Part shown: piece by piece, positions 34,850 to 43,908 of the stretch
Layout: each line of letters begins with the position of its first letter
How positions within the stretch are numbered: position 1 is the first letter of the stretch
Origin: Pseudonocardia sp. DSM 110487
Lineage (GTDB): Bacteria; Actinomycetota; Actinomycetes; Mycobacteriales; Pseudonocardiaceae
Assembly: GCF_019468565.1 (NCBI RefSeq)
Contig: NZ_CP080521.1
Location: 7,750,001 to 7,814,000 of the forward strand
Direction of reading: 5' to 3'
DNA: 64,000 nucleotides
Notes under the pieces: generated by a model
The model's input: only the letters and a program-made list of their open reading frames with translations
Told to the model about the DNA's origin: nothing
The model's database searches: none
Translations under genes and position numbers: made by a program

Positions 34850-35713
34850 ATGCTGACGACCGGCAAGGCGATCCTGGACGTCGCCAATGAGCACAGCTTC
34901 GCCGTGCCCGCCTTCAACATCAGCGACTGGGCGATGTTCCAGGGGATCGTGGAGATCAGCGAGGAGACGGACGCCCCGCTCCTCGTCGGCATCCATCCCG
35001 ACGAGGTACGGCACATCGGCCGCGAGATGATCACCGGTATCATCGAGCGCTCGCACCGCTCGAGCGTCCCGATCGCGATCCACTGGGACCACGGCGCCAC
35101 CTACGAGCAGATCCTGGAAGCGATCCAGTTCGGCTTCACGTCCGTGATGATCGACGGCTCGCTGAAGCCGTTCGACGAGAACGTCGCGATCACCCGGAAG
35201 GTGACCGACACCGCGCACGCTCTCGGCCTGTCGGTGGAAGGCGAGCTCGGCACCATCGGCGCGAACGACAGCTACGCAGAGGGCGGCTCCGCCGAGATCA
35301 TCTACACCGACCCCGACGACGCGGTCACGTTCGTCGAGCAGACCGGTGTAGACAGCCTCGCCGTGGCGATCGGCACGTTCCACGGCTTCTTCCCGGCCCA
35401 TCTGAAGCCGGAGCTCAAGCTCGACCTGCTCAAGGAGATCAAGAGCCGGGTGCAGATCCCGCTGGTGCTGCACGGTGGCTCCAACAATCCGGACGACGAG
35501 ATCCGCGAGGCCGCGCGGATCGGCATCAACAAAATCAACATCTCGACCGACATCAAGGTCGCCTACCACAGCAAGATGCGCGAGGTGCTGGGCGACGACC
35601 CGAAGGTGCGCGAGCCGAACGCCATCCAGCCCGCCTGCGTCGCGGCCATGAAGGTGGTCGCCGCCCAGAAGATCGAGCTGTTCGGCGCCGCAGGCAAGGC
35701 CTCGCTCTACTGA
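34850..35713 (+). CDS. Class II ketose-bisphosphate aldolase
   Basis: 287 residues from the ATG at 34850 (AAGGAG upstream). Zinc and catalytic residues present: H.DH in IAIHWDHGA, E in SVEGELGTIG, H in GTFHGFF and H in LVLHGGSNN, plus NISTD for phosphate binding. Fits fructose- or tagatose-bisphosphate aldolases, cleaving a ketose bisphosphate to dihydroxyacetone phosphate and an aldehyde. Located between the importer and a sugar kinase, so it likely cleaves the phosphorylated imported sugar. Confidence 0.9.
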   Translation: MLTTGKAILDVANEHSFAVPAFNISDWAMFQGIVEISEETDAPLLVGIHPDEVRHIGREMITGIIERSHRSSVPIAIHWDHGATYEQILEAIQFGFTSVMIDGSLKPFDENVAITRKVTDTAHALGLSVEGELGTIGANDSYAEGGSAEIIYTDPDDAVTFVEQTGVDSLAVAIGTFHGFFPAHLKPELKLDLLKEIKSRVQIPLVLHGGSNNPDDEIREAARIGINKINISTDIKVAYHSKMREVLGDDPKVREPNAIQPACVAAMKVVAAQKIELFGAAGKASLY

Positions 35714-35714
35714 C

Positions 35715-36932
35715 ATGGCCGACGCGTCCCGTGTCGTACTGGGCCTCGGCGGGTGCGTCGACTACGAGTTGACGCTCACCGCGGACGTGCTGGAACGGCT
35801 GGTCACCGAGTACGGCGTCCGTGCGGCGGAACTGACCGGGCCTGCCACGGTGGCCGGCGAGCGGGACCTCGTGGTGTCGATCCTCGGGTACGTGGCCAGG
35901 GGCGGGGGCGGCGAGCACTTCGTCGCCTCCGCCCCGGCGCTCGAGGCCTTCGCCGGCCGGTTCCCACACCAGGCGACCCTGGGCGGCACCTCGGTGCGGG
36001 CCGGGATCCTGATGAGCCGACTGGGCGTGCCGCCCACGTTCCACCTGGTCAGCCTCAACGACACGGTGCGCCGGTTGCTCCCGTCGGACAGCGAGTACAT
36101 CTCGAGCGGCGACGAGGACACCTTCTACCCCCACCTGATCGTCCAGTACGACCGCGGCCTGCGGATCCGGGCCGGCGACCTCGACATCACCGCGCCGTTC
36201 CCCAACCGGCTGATCTACGTCAACGACCCGGCCAACGGTGCCATGCTGCTCGCCGACGAGCTCGGTCCCCGGCTTCGCGCGGCGGAGATCTTCCTGATCT
36301 CGGGGTTCAACGCCATGCGCGACAAGGACGAGCTCGATGAAAGGCTCGCTTCCCTCCGCTCCCACATGCGGCAGCTGCCGCCCGGCGCGGTGACCTACTT
36401 CGAGGACGCGGCGTACCACGAGCCCGCCCTGGGCCTTCAAGTCCGGGACGCGCTGCTCGACGAGATCGACGTGTACGGGATGAACGAGGACGAGATGCAG
36501 GCCTACCTCGGGCACCCCGTCGACCTGCTCTCGGCGCGGGAGGTCGCGGACGCGCTCACGGCGGTGCACACGCTCATCCCGGTACCGACGCTGGTGCTGC
36601 ACACGAAGTACTGGGCGGCGGCACTGTGTAGAAAGGTTCTGGGCGCACGCGCCGGGGCGTACGCCGACGCCCTCGACACCGGCACCGTGCTGGCCGCCAC
36701 CCGCTACTGCCACGGCGACGACTTCACCGACGAGGACGTCGACCGCCTGCGTCGGCAACCACGACGGCCGGAATCCGTGGCCTTCGCGGCGGCGCTGCAC
36801 GAACAGATGGACAACAGCGTCCGCTGTGTACCCGGCTTCGCACTCGACGTCGCACACCCCACCACCGTCGGTCTCGGCGACACGTTCGTCGGCGGCTTCC
36901 TCGCCGCGCTCGCCCGAGAAGATCGCCGATGA
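35715..36932 (+). CDS. ADP-dependent phosphofructokinase/glucokinase family kinase
   Basis: 405 residues, the length of the ADP-PFK/GK family. Ribokinase-fold features: an N-terminal GLGGCVDYELTLTADVLERL, TLGGTSVRAGILMSRLG, FEDAAYHE and the catalytic GLGDTFVGGFLAAL near the C-terminus with D389 as base. The family phosphorylates hexoses using ADP and is best known from archaea and some metazoa. Here it follows an aldolase by one base, suggesting it makes the aldolase's substrate from the imported sugar. ADP use is inferred from family, not proven. Confidence 0.83.
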   Translation: MADASRVVLGLGGCVDYELTLTADVLERLVTEYGVRAAELTGPATVAGERDLVVSILGYVARGGGGEHFVASAPALEAFAGRFPHQATLGGTSVRAGILMSRLGVPPTFHLVSLNDTVRRLLPSDSEYISSGDEDTFYPHLIVQYDRGLRIRAGDLDITAPFPNRLIYVNDPANGAMLLADELGPRLRAAEIFLISGFNAMRDKDELDERLASLRSHMRQLPPGAVTYFEDAAYHEPALGLQVRDALLDEIDVYGMNEDEMQAYLGHPVDLLSAREVADALTAVHTLIPVPTLVLHTKYWAAALCRKVLGARAGAYADALDTGTVLAATRYCHGDDFTDEDVDRLRRQPRRPESVAFAAALHEQMDNSVRCVPGFALDVAHPTTVGLGDTFVGGFLAALAREDRR

Positions 36933-36964
36933 CCGTCGAGCAACTGTCGGCCGACGACTGATGC

Positions 36965-37387
36965 GTGGCTGGGTTGGGGTGCACTACCGAATCGTGGGGT
37001 TGCTCGGGCGGCCGTCCCCGACTGGGGGGCACGCCCGTTCCGGACGAGACCACCCCAATTTTGGTGCCACTTGACTGGCTGTGGTCCCGTCGTCGCCCGC
37101 TGGCCGCCCCTGGAATCTGGCGCGTGATCAGCGGAATCGGGACCTGAGCTGCACCAACTGCGGCTGGCGTCCCGTTCCTGCTGATCATGGACCTGCGCAC
37201 GCGGCCCTGTCCCTGGGATGGTCTGGCCGTGATCATCCGAGGGGAGGGCTGGGCGTGGAGGGTCGGGACCACAGCCGGTTGCGTGGCACCCGAACCGCGG
37301 CGGTCTCGTCGAGAACGGGCGTGCCCCCAAGTCGGGGACGGCCGCCCACGCAAACCCAGGGTCCGGTAGTGCACCCAACCCAGCCAC
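36965..37387. repeat. Long imperfect inverted repeat (two arms of about 125 bp)
   Basis: Left arm 36965-37089 and the reverse complement of right arm 37264-37387 align along their whole length at roughly 85% by eye, including the 16-mer GGCGGCCGTCCCCGAC and the ends GGCTGGGTT and GTGGTCCCG. About 175 bp of non-repeated sequence lies between. No transposase or convincing gene is inside. Could be a miniature element, an inverted duplication or a long structured RNA. It occupies much of the roughly 900-bp gap 36933-37835. Confidence 0.7.
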
Positions 37388-37573
37388 CCCCGCACGGCGA
37401 CGGGGTCGAGGCGAACCGGAGGGAACACACGCAAGGCCCGGATCACGGGGCGGACGCCGGACGGCCCGGGCCGGGAACGGCGCGCCCACCGGCAACCGCC
37501 CGACCAGCCCCGACCCGACGGACCGACACGATCGCGCCACCCCGGCCGCCCGACCGGCGGCGGACATGATCCG

Positions 37574-37705
37574 AACTAGCGGTTGTCCACGGCTGCCCGC
37601 ACAACCATGAGCACCCGAAACTCCGGATCATGCACGGGAAGATCGCAAGTAGCGGGTGCTCATTGCTGCCGGCACAACCATGAGCAACCGATACTTCGGA
37701 TCATG
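37574..37705. repeat. Tandem REP-like palindromic unit, two copies
   Basis: Two 59-bp copies (37574-37632 and 37647-37705) with a 73-bp period differ at about ten positions by eye. Each ends in CGGATCATG and shares GCACAACCATGAGCA. Copy 1 is bracketed by CATGATCCG (37565) and CGGATCATG, so it can fold into a hairpin. The site lies between convergent genes and may act as a transcription-blocking REP-like element. 37706-37835 holds nothing further. Confidence 0.6.
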
Positions 37706-37835
37706 GGCGCGGCCACCGGCGAACGGGACCCGGCACCAGCGCCGCAACACCCGTCGCGCGGCGGCAGTCCACGTTCCCCCGCCTCGACCAGCAAGATCAC
37801 GAAGTCGAGCAGCAGTACGAGCCGCCCGGCAGCAG

Positions 37836-39194
37836 TCAGGCGCGGGCCGCGCCGGTGGCGGGCTCGCCCGACACCGTGGCGGGCACCGGCACCGTGCTCC
37901 CGGCCTTGCGTGCCGCCGGCACGACGAACGTGAGCGCCGTGCCCAGCAGGGCGAGAACCGCCAGCACGTAGAAGATCGAGTCGAGCGCGAGACCAGAGGC
38001 GATCAGGAACCCGCCGAGCAGTGGCCCTCCGATCCCGCCGAGGCGGCCGAAGCCAGCGCACCACGCGACACCCGCGCCACGCACGTTCGTGCGGTAGTAC
38101 GTGGCGACGAACCCGTAGATCAGGATCTGGGTGCCGCTCGTACCCAGCCCCACGACGGCGACGAACGCGAGCAGCACGCCGAGCGGGAAGCTCACGGTGA
38201 GCAGCGCGACCGCCACCCCGCCGAGCAGGAACGACGCCGCGACCACCGGCTTCGGGCCGAACCGGTCGGCGATCCGGGAGGCGCCGAGCGCGCCGAGCAC
38301 CGCGCCGCCGTTGAGGACGAGCAGGAAGGCGAGCGAACCGTTCGTCGAGAACCCGGCCCGGCCCATCAGCTCGGGAAGCCACGTGTTCAGCGCGTAGACC
38401 AATAGCAGCCCGGTGGCGCTCAGCAGGCCGAGCAGCAGCGTGGGCAACAGGTAGGACCGGCCGAGAAGGCCGCCGAAGCCGGCCCGCTCCCGCGGGACGT
38501 CGGCCGATCCCGTGATGGCGCCGACCTCGTCGATCATCACCCCGGTCCGCTGCTGCACCGCGCGCGCCTCGGCCGCTCGGCCCCTGGCGGCCAGCCACGC
38601 AGGCGACTCCGGCATCTTGACGATCGCGAGCGGCAGCAGCGTCACCAGCGGAATCGCCCCGATCAGGAACATCCCGCGCCAACCGATCGAGCCGAGGAAC
38701 AGGATCGCGAGCAGCGCAGCCAGCAGGCTGCCCAGCGGCACGCCGGAGTAGGTGATCGCGTTGAGGAGGTTCCTGCGACCGGGCGGCGCGAACTCGGCGA
38801 CGAGGGCGCCGGTGGTGGCGACGAGCGCGCCGACGCCGAGACCGGTGACGAACCGCAGGATCCCGAACGCCGTCGTGGTGCTGGCGAGCGCTGTGAGCGC
38901 CATGCCCACCGAGAACCAGGCGTAGGCGGCGAGCATGACCTTCCGGCGCCCGATGATGTCACCGACGCTGCCCGCGAGCAGGGCGCCGACCAGCACCCCG
39001 AAGAGTGCGTAGCTGCCCAGCGCCCCGGCCATGGCCGGCGTGATCTCGCCGATCTCGCCGGGGCTGCGCAGGAACAGCGGCACGAGGGTGCCGTAGACGA
39101 CCAGGTCGTAGCCGTCGAAGACGAGGCCGATGGTCGAGAGCGCGACGATCCACGTCACGGACCTGCGGCGGAGCTCTTCTCGATCGGAAGTCAT
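37836..39194 (-). CDS. MFS aromatic acid:H+ symporter (BenK/PcaK type)
   Basis: 452 residues from the ATG at 39194, overlapping the catC stop (ATGA). Twelve membrane segments; the AAHS-family motifs FDGYDLVVYGTLVPLFL in helix 1 and GSVGDIIGRRKVML in loop 2-3 are clear, with RFVTGLGVGALVATTGALVAEF in helix 4. By family and position (last gene of the cat operon, opposite ben) it probably imports benzoate, or possibly a related aromatic acid. Confidence 0.87.
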   Translation of the reverse strand: MTSDREELRRRSVTWIVALSTIGLVFDGYDLVVYGTLVPLFLRSPGEIGEITPAMAGALGSYALFGVLVGALLAGSVGDIIGRRKVMLAAYAWFSVGMALTALASTTTAFGILRFVTGLGVGALVATTGALVAEFAPPGRRNLLNAITYSGVPLGSLLAALLAILFLGSIGWRGMFLIGAIPLVTLLPLAIVKMPESPAWLAARGRAAEARAVQQRTGVMIDEVGAITGSADVPRERAGFGGLLGRSYLLPTLLLGLLSATGLLLVYALNTWLPELMGRAGFSTNGSLAFLLVLNGGAVLGALGASRIADRFGPKPVVAASFLLGGVAVALLTVSFPLGVLLAFVAVVGLGTSGTQILIYGFVATYYRTNVRGAGVAWCAGFGRLGGIGGPLLGGFLIASGLALDSIFYVLAVLALLGTALTFVVPAARKAGSTVPVPATVSGEPATGAARA

Positions 39195-39502
39195 CGTCGT
39201 CCTCCGGAGGCGTCGGCCGCGATGTCCGAGGGGTGTGCGGCGAGCGGGGTGACCGTGATGGTCATGTGCGGGAAGAGCGGGAGGCCCCAGAGGATCTCGT
39301 GGAGCTGGGCGTTGCCGTCGACGGCGAAGACGCTCAAGTTGGCGTACTCCCCCACGCAGCGCCAGATGTGGCGCCAGTGGCCTGAGCGCTGCCATTGCTG
39401 GGAGTAGGCCTTCTCGCGGGCGAGGAGGTCGGCGCGCTCCGCCGGGTCCATATCCGGCGGGAGCGCGACGTCCATCCGCACCGCGAACAGATCGGTCGTC
39501 AT
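39191..39502 (-). CDS. catC: Muconolactone delta-isomerase
   Basis: 103 residues. MTTDLFAVRMDVALPPDMDP, the REKAYSQQWQRSGHWRHIWRCVGEYANLSVF core and HEILWGLPLFPHMTITVTPLA match CatC closely. It isomerises muconolactone to 3-oxoadipate enol-lactone, two steps after ring cleavage. Start and stop overlap catA and the MFS gene by 4 nt each. The catD/pcaD and thiolase steps are not in this window. Confidence 0.93.
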   Translation of the reverse strand: MTTDLFAVRMDVALPPDMDPAERADLLAREKAYSQQWQRSGHWRHIWRCVGEYANLSVFAVDGNAQLHEILWGLPLFPHMTITVTPLAAHPSDIAADASGGRR

Positions 39503-40326
39503 GCCGGGTCGAGCGGGAAGTCGTAGGTGACCCGGTTGTCGACCGGCCGCAGGATCAGCTCGGGCTTGACGGCCTGGGCGACGTCGTCCCCGACGTGCTC
39601 GCCGCCCTCGAAGTACAGCTGGGTGGTGACCGGCAGCCGTTCGGGTGCGGAGACCTTCAGGTGCAGGTGCGCAGGCCGCCACGCGTGCCAGCCGGCGGAG
39701 GCGATGAGCGCGCCGGTCGCGCCGTCGGTGGGGATCTGGTAGGGCGCGGGCTGGATCGTGTGGAAGGTGTAGCGACCGTCGGCGCCGGTGCGGATCGCAC
39801 CGCGCAGGTTCCACTCCGGGATGCCCGGAGCGAACTGCGAGTAGAAGCCGGCGTCGTCGGCGTGCCACAGCTCTACGAGCGCACCCTCGATCGGAATGCC
39901 GTCGAGGTCGGTGACGCTGCCCTGGAACGTCAGCGGGGCGCCCGGCTCGCCCGCGCGCATCGGCAGCGTGCCCTCGCTCGCGAACTCCGGAGCACCCGGC
40001 ACGTAGTACGGGCCCTCGATGGTGCCGACCGCGCCCCGGCGGTCGGCGTTGACGACCTCCTCGACGACGTGCTCGACGAACACGTCGAGGAACAGCGGCC
40101 ACTCGCCGTCCGCGCCGACCCGGATCAGCCATGCCTTGAGCGCGTCGTACTCGGCGTAGGTCAGCCGGTGCTTGCGGATGACCTCGTGCAGGGCACCGAG
40201 CGCATCGCGGGCGACGGCGTCCACCCGGGCGGTGTCGACCGCGGCGGTGCCGCGCTCCTTGCGCGCGAATGTGGCGGTGGCATTGCGACCGGAGCCGGCC
40301 GCCGTGGCGTGCGTGGTGGTGGACAT
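39499..40326 (-). CDS. catA: Catechol 1,2-dioxygenase
   Basis: 275 residues. Intradiol dioxygenase fold with N-terminal helical linker domain and the non-haem Fe(III) ligands Y162 (AGFYSQF), Y196 (IQPAPY), H220 and H222 (RPAHLHLKV), plus R217. DADG-like DDAG and EGPYYVPGAP motifs are as in CatA. Cleaves catechol with O2 to cis,cis-muconate, the central step after BenD. It is 36 bp after catB and overlaps catC. Confidence 0.94.
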   Translation of the reverse strand: MSTTTHATAAGSGRNATATFARKERGTAAVDTARVDAVARDALGALHEVIRKHRLTYAEYDALKAWLIRVGADGEWPLFLDVFVEHVVEEVVNADRRGAVGTIEGPYYVPGAPEFASEGTLPMRAGEPGAPLTFQGSVTDLDGIPIEGALVELWHADDAGFYSQFAPGIPEWNLRGAIRTGADGRYTFHTIQPAPYQIPTDGATGALIASAGWHAWRPAHLHLKVSAPERLPVTTQLYFEGGEHVGDDVAQAVKPELILRPVDNRVTYDFPLDPA

Positions 40327-40362
40327 CGGTGTCTCCTGTGGTTCGGGAACTGAAGAGTCGAT

Positions 40363-41460
40363 TCAGAGGCGGTAGTGCGCGAGCTTGTCCGGGTCGATCT
40401 CGATTCCGAGGCCCGGACCGGGCCGGACGGCCAGCTCGCCGCCTGCGATCTGCAGCGGTTCGGTGAGCAGGTCGTCGGCCATGTCGAGGAAGTTGGAGAG
40501 CTCGCCCGCACGCCGGGAGCTGGCCCGGTGCGCCGCGCCGAAAGCGACCGTGCACGCGGTGCCGATCTGGCCGTCGATCTGGTTGCCCATCACGACCTCG
40601 ACGCCGAGACCTTCGGCCTGGTGCAGGATCCGCTGGGAGGTGCCGAAACCGGTGCGGGCCGTCTTGATGCTGATCATGGTCGCGGAGCCGCCGAGCAGTT
40701 CCCGGGTGACCTCGCCGGGCGTCGTCGCGCTCTCGTCGGCGACGGTCGGCACCGGCGTGCGGCCGACGAGCCAGCGGCGGCCGAGGACGTCGTCGGCCGG
40801 GCACAGCTCCTCGGCGAGCGTCAGGCCGAGGTCCGACATCGCGTCCAGGGCCCTGGCCGCCTCCGACGGCGTCCAGCCGCGGTTGCCGTCGACGTACAGC
40901 TCGACCTCCGGGCCGAGTGCGGAGCGCAGCGCCCGGCAAGCCCGCACGTCCAGCTCCACCGGGCGGCGCCCGACCTTCACCTTGAAGGTCGTGATCCCGT
41001 ACCGCTCGCGCACGTGCTCGGCCTCGGCGACCATCTCGGCGTCCGGGGCGAAACCGACCATGTGGGCCACCCGCATCCGATCCGCCCAGCCTCCGAGCAG
41101 CTGCGTGACGGGCAGGTCGAGCGTCCGGCCCAGGGCGTCCCAGACGGCCATGTCCAGCGCAGCCTTGGCGGCCGGGTTGCCGACGGTCCGGTCGAGGCGG
41201 GCGTGCATCACCTCGCGCTCCAACAGCGACAGCCCGACCAGCTCGGGCGCGAACAGCCCCTCGATCGCGGCCACGATCGACGCCTGGGTCTCCCCGTAGG
41301 TGTAGGGGCGCGGCGGGGCCTCGGCCACGCCGACCACGCCGTCGTCGCTGTGCACGCGCACCAGCACGTGGTCGGCGATGTGCACCTCGCCGCTCGCGAA
41401 CCTCAGCGGCTTGCGGTACGGGATCGCGAACGGGATCGCCTCGATCTTGACGATCTTCAT
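40363..41460 (-). CDS. catB: Muconate cycloisomerase
   Basis: 365 residues, enolase superfamily. Catalytic KxK at K160 and K162 (FKVKVG), metal ligands D191 (YVDGNRGW), E217/E218 (LAEELCPADD) and D242 (VADES), and the late barrel lysine in MISIKTARTGF. Converts cis,cis-muconate to muconolactone. The actinobacterial CatB form shares fold with dipeptide epimerases, but the operon context leaves little doubt. The ATG overlaps the catR stop (ATGA). Confidence 0.93.
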   Translation of the reverse strand: MKIVKIEAIPFAIPYRKPLRFASGEVHIADHVLVRVHSDDGVVGVAEAPPRPYTYGETQASIVAAIEGLFAPELVGLSLLEREVMHARLDRTVGNPAAKAALDMAVWDALGRTLDLPVTQLLGGWADRMRVAHMVGFAPDAEMVAEAEHVRERYGITTFKVKVGRRPVELDVRACRALRSALGPEVELYVDGNRGWTPSEAARALDAMSDLGLTLAEELCPADDVLGRRWLVGRTPVPTVADESATTPGEVTRELLGGSATMISIKTARTGFGTSQRILHQAEGLGVEVVMGNQIDGQIGTACTVAFGAAHRASSRRAGELSNFLDMADDLLTEPLQIAGGELAVRPGPGLGIEIDPDKLAHYRL

Positions 41461-42377
41461 CGGACGACTCCCGACGGGGTGTCGAGCGGTTCCGGCGGGA
41501 CGAACCCGTTGGCCTCCAGGGCCTCGACCAGCCGCGCGAGTGCGGGGTTGAGGTCGTCGCGGCGCCAGGCCATGGCGAGGTCGACGTGCGCGTCGTCGGC
41601 GACCGCGAGGTACCGGACGCCCTCGACGCGCAACGCGAGCACCGACTCCGGCAGCAGCGCCACGCCGAGCCCGGCGGCGACGAGGGTGAGCACGATCGCC
41701 GTCTCGGCGGCCTCGTGGCTGCGGCGCGGCAGGAACCCCGTGGCGAGGCAGGCCTGCGTGACCACGGCGTTCACGACGGAGTCGGGACGCGCAAAACCGA
41801 CGAAGTCCTCGTCGCGCAGCTCGGCGAGCGCGACGAGCGCGTCTCCGGCGAGCCGGTGCTGCTGGCCGACCGCGAGCACCAGTTGCTCACTGGCGATCTC
41901 GCGCGATGCGAGCCCGGAGCGGCGCAGCGGCGGCCGCAGCACGGCCAGGTCGATGCGGTCCTCGGCGAGCGCCTCCTCCTGCGCCGGCGTGAGCAGGTCC
42001 GGCACGAACCGCAGGATGAGGTCCGGCAGCTCACGCGCGGCGATCCGGGCGAGCTGCGGCAGGTGCCGGTAGGCGGCCAGCCCGGTGCACCCGACGCGCA
42101 GCACGCCGCTGTGCCCCGCACCGATGCGCTGCACCCGCTCCTTGGCGGTCTCGACCGAGGCGAGGATCCGCTCCGCGTCCCGCAGGAACGCCTCGCCTGC
42201 GGGCGTGAGGTCGACGCGGCGCGTGGTCCGGTTGAACAGCGTGGCCCCGACCTGCGACTCCAGCTGCCGGATCGCCTGCGAGAGCGGCGACTGGGCCATG
42301 TGCAGCCGCTCGGCCGCCTGCCCGAAGTGCCGGGTCTGGGCGACCGTCACGAAGTAGCGCAGCTGACGGATCTCCAT
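41457..42377 (-). CDS. catR: LysR-type regulator of the cat/ben genes
   Basis: 306 residues from the ATG at 42377 (MEIRQLRYFVTVAQTRHFGQAAERLH). LysR helix-turn-helix with AQSPLSQAIRQLESQVGATLFNRTTRRV, then the two-lobe effector domain. CatR/CatM/BenM relatives respond to muconate and benzoate. The gene is divergent from benA and is the first gene of catR-B-A-C-transporter, so it can control both arms. Autoregulation is likely. Confidence 0.87.
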   Translation of the reverse strand: MEIRQLRYFVTVAQTRHFGQAAERLHMAQSPLSQAIRQLESQVGATLFNRTTRRVDLTPAGEAFLRDAERILASVETAKERVQRIGAGHSGVLRVGCTGLAAYRHLPQLARIAARELPDLILRFVPDLLTPAQEEALAEDRIDLAVLRPPLRRSGLASREIASEQLVLAVGQQHRLAGDALVALAELRDEDFVGFARPDSVVNAVVTQACLATGFLPRRSHEAAETAIVLTLVAAGLGVALLPESVLALRVEGVRYLAVADDAHVDLAMAWRRDDLNPALARLVEALEANGFVPPEPLDTPSGVVR

Positions 42378-42552
42378 GGGGCACGACGGTAGGCCGCCCG
42401 TCATGTAGACACAAAGACCGAGTGAAGCTCTATTAAGACATCAGAAATCTGGATAAGTGCTGGGTCAGGACTGGGCAAAGTGCTGACGCGGGTCAGCGGG
42501 CGGGCCGCGACAGTCGAAGCCGTCACCGCCGACCCGACCCGGAGGCTCCGAC
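42378..42552. promoter_or_regulatory. Divergent catR-benA control region
   Basis: 175 bp between catR (start 42377) and benA (start 42553). It holds an AT-rich section with a CAGA-AA-TCTG palindrome at 42442-42451 and a T-N11-A-like context expected of LysR sites. Probable binding site for CatR covering both promoters; the exact boxes cannot be assigned by eye. Confidence 0.4.
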
Positions 42553-43908
42553 ATGACCGCCACTGCAGACGTGTTCCACGCCCGCGAGGTGCTCGCCCAT
42601 GCCGTCGTCGAGGACCCCGAGGGCGGCATCTACCGCGCCAACCGCCGGATCTTCACCGACGAGGAGATCTTCGAGCTGGAGATGGCGCACATCTTCGAGG
42701 GCAACTGGATCTACCTCGCCCACGAGAGCCAACTGCCGAATCCCGGCGACTACTTCACGACCTACATCGGCCGCCAGCCCGTCGTGATCACCCGGGACGC
42801 CGGCGGCGAGCTGCACTGCCTGATCAACGCCTGCGCGCACCGCGGCGCGATGCTCTGCCGCCGCAAGACCGACAACCGGCCCACCCTGACCTGCCCGTTC
42901 CACGGCTGGACGTTCCGCAACGACGGCAAGCTCCTCAAGGTCAAGGACCCCGACGGCGCCGGCTACCCCGCCTCGTTCGACACGGACGGCTCCCACAATC
43001 TCACGAAGGTCGCCCGGTTCGACTCCTACCGCGGGTTCCTGTTCGGCAGCCTCAACCCGGACGTCCTGCCGCTCTCCGAGCACCTCGGCGACACCACCAA
43101 GGTCATCGACATGTTGGTCGACCAGTCGCCGGATGGCCTGGAGGTGCTGCGCGGCAGCTCGACCTACACGTTCGACGGCAACTGGAAGGTGCAGGCCGAG
43201 AACGGCGCCGACGGCTACCACGTCACCGCCACCCACTGGAACTACGCGGCCACTACCGCGCGGCGCGGCACCGGCCAGTCGAAGAACCAGACCAAGGCCC
43301 TCGACGCGGGCGGCTGGGGCAAGTCCGGAGGCGGCTACTGGTCGTACCCGCACGGGCACCTGTGCCTGTGGACGTGGGCGGCGAACCCGCAGGACCGGCC
43401 GTTGTGGGACCGCATGGAGGACCTGAAGCGCGAGTTCGGCGAGGCCAAGGGCGAGTTCATGGTCAAGGGCAGCCGTAACCTGTGCCTCTACCCGAACGTG
43501 TACCTGATGGACCAGTTCTCGACGCAGATCCGGCACTTCCGCCCGATCGCGCCGGACAAGACCGAGGTCACGATCTACTGCATCGCCCCCAAAGGTGAGA
43601 GCGCGGAGGCTCGGGCCCACCGGATCCGGCAGTACGAGGACTTCTTCAACGCCTCCGGCATGGCCACACCCGACGATCTGGAGGAGTTCCGCTCCTGCCA
43701 GCTCACCTTCCAGGCCACGGCGGCGCCGTGGAACGACATGAGCCGCGGTGCCGAGCACTGGCTCACCGGCCCCGACGAGGTGGCGAAGTCCCTCGGGATG
43801 GACGGCGTGGTCTCCGCCGGCGTGCGCAACGAGGACGAGGGCCTCTTCACGGTCCAGCACGGCTACTGGCGGGACACCCTCCGCACCGCGATCGAGGAGC
43901 GGGCATGA
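42553..43908 (+). CDS. benA: Benzoate 1,2-dioxygenase large (alpha) subunit
   Basis: 451 residues from the ATG at 42553. Rieske cluster CAHRGAMLC with C94, H96 and CPFHGW with C114, H117. Mononuclear iron ligands D220, H223, H228 in NGADGYHVTATHWNY. This is the BenA/XylX type of ring-hydroxylating oxygenase: benzoate plus O2 and NADH give the cis-1,2-diol carboxylate. It is first in the rightward benA-benB-benCD operon and translationally coupled to benB (ATGA). Chloro- or methyl-benzoates are possible alternative substrates. Confidence 0.93.
   Translation: MTATADVFHAREVLAHAVVEDPEGGIYRANRRIFTDEEIFELEMAHIFEGNWIYLAHESQLPNPGDYFTTYIGRQPVVITRDAGGELHCLINACAHRGAMLCRRKTDNRPTLTCPFHGWTFRNDGKLLKVKDPDGAGYPASFDTDGSHNLTKVARFDSYRGFLFGSLNPDVLPLSEHLGDTTKVIDMLVDQSPDGLEVLRGSSTYTFDGNWKVQAENGADGYHVTATHWNYAATTARRGTGQSKNQTKALDAGGWGKSGGGYWSYPHGHLCLWTWAANPQDRPLWDRMEDLKREFGEAKGEFMVKGSRNLCLYPNVYLMDQFSTQIRHFRPIAPDKTEVTIYCIAPKGESAEARAHRIRQYEDFFNASGMATPDDLEEFRSCQLTFQATAAPWNDMSRGAEHWLTGPDEVAKSLGMDGVVSAGVRNEDEGLFTVQHGYWRDTLRTAIEERA

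Noticed and set aside
36933..37835. Coding genes in the repeat-rich gap
   Set aside because: The open frames are Arg/Pro/Gly-rich, differ between the two repeat arms, and carry no domain or ribosome site.
42553..43908. Alternative reading of benA as a toluate, anthranilate or salicylate dioxygenase
   Set aside because: The fused BenD and the adjacent cat genes point to benzoate; a xyl-type meta-cleavage set is absent. Substituted benzoates remain possible.
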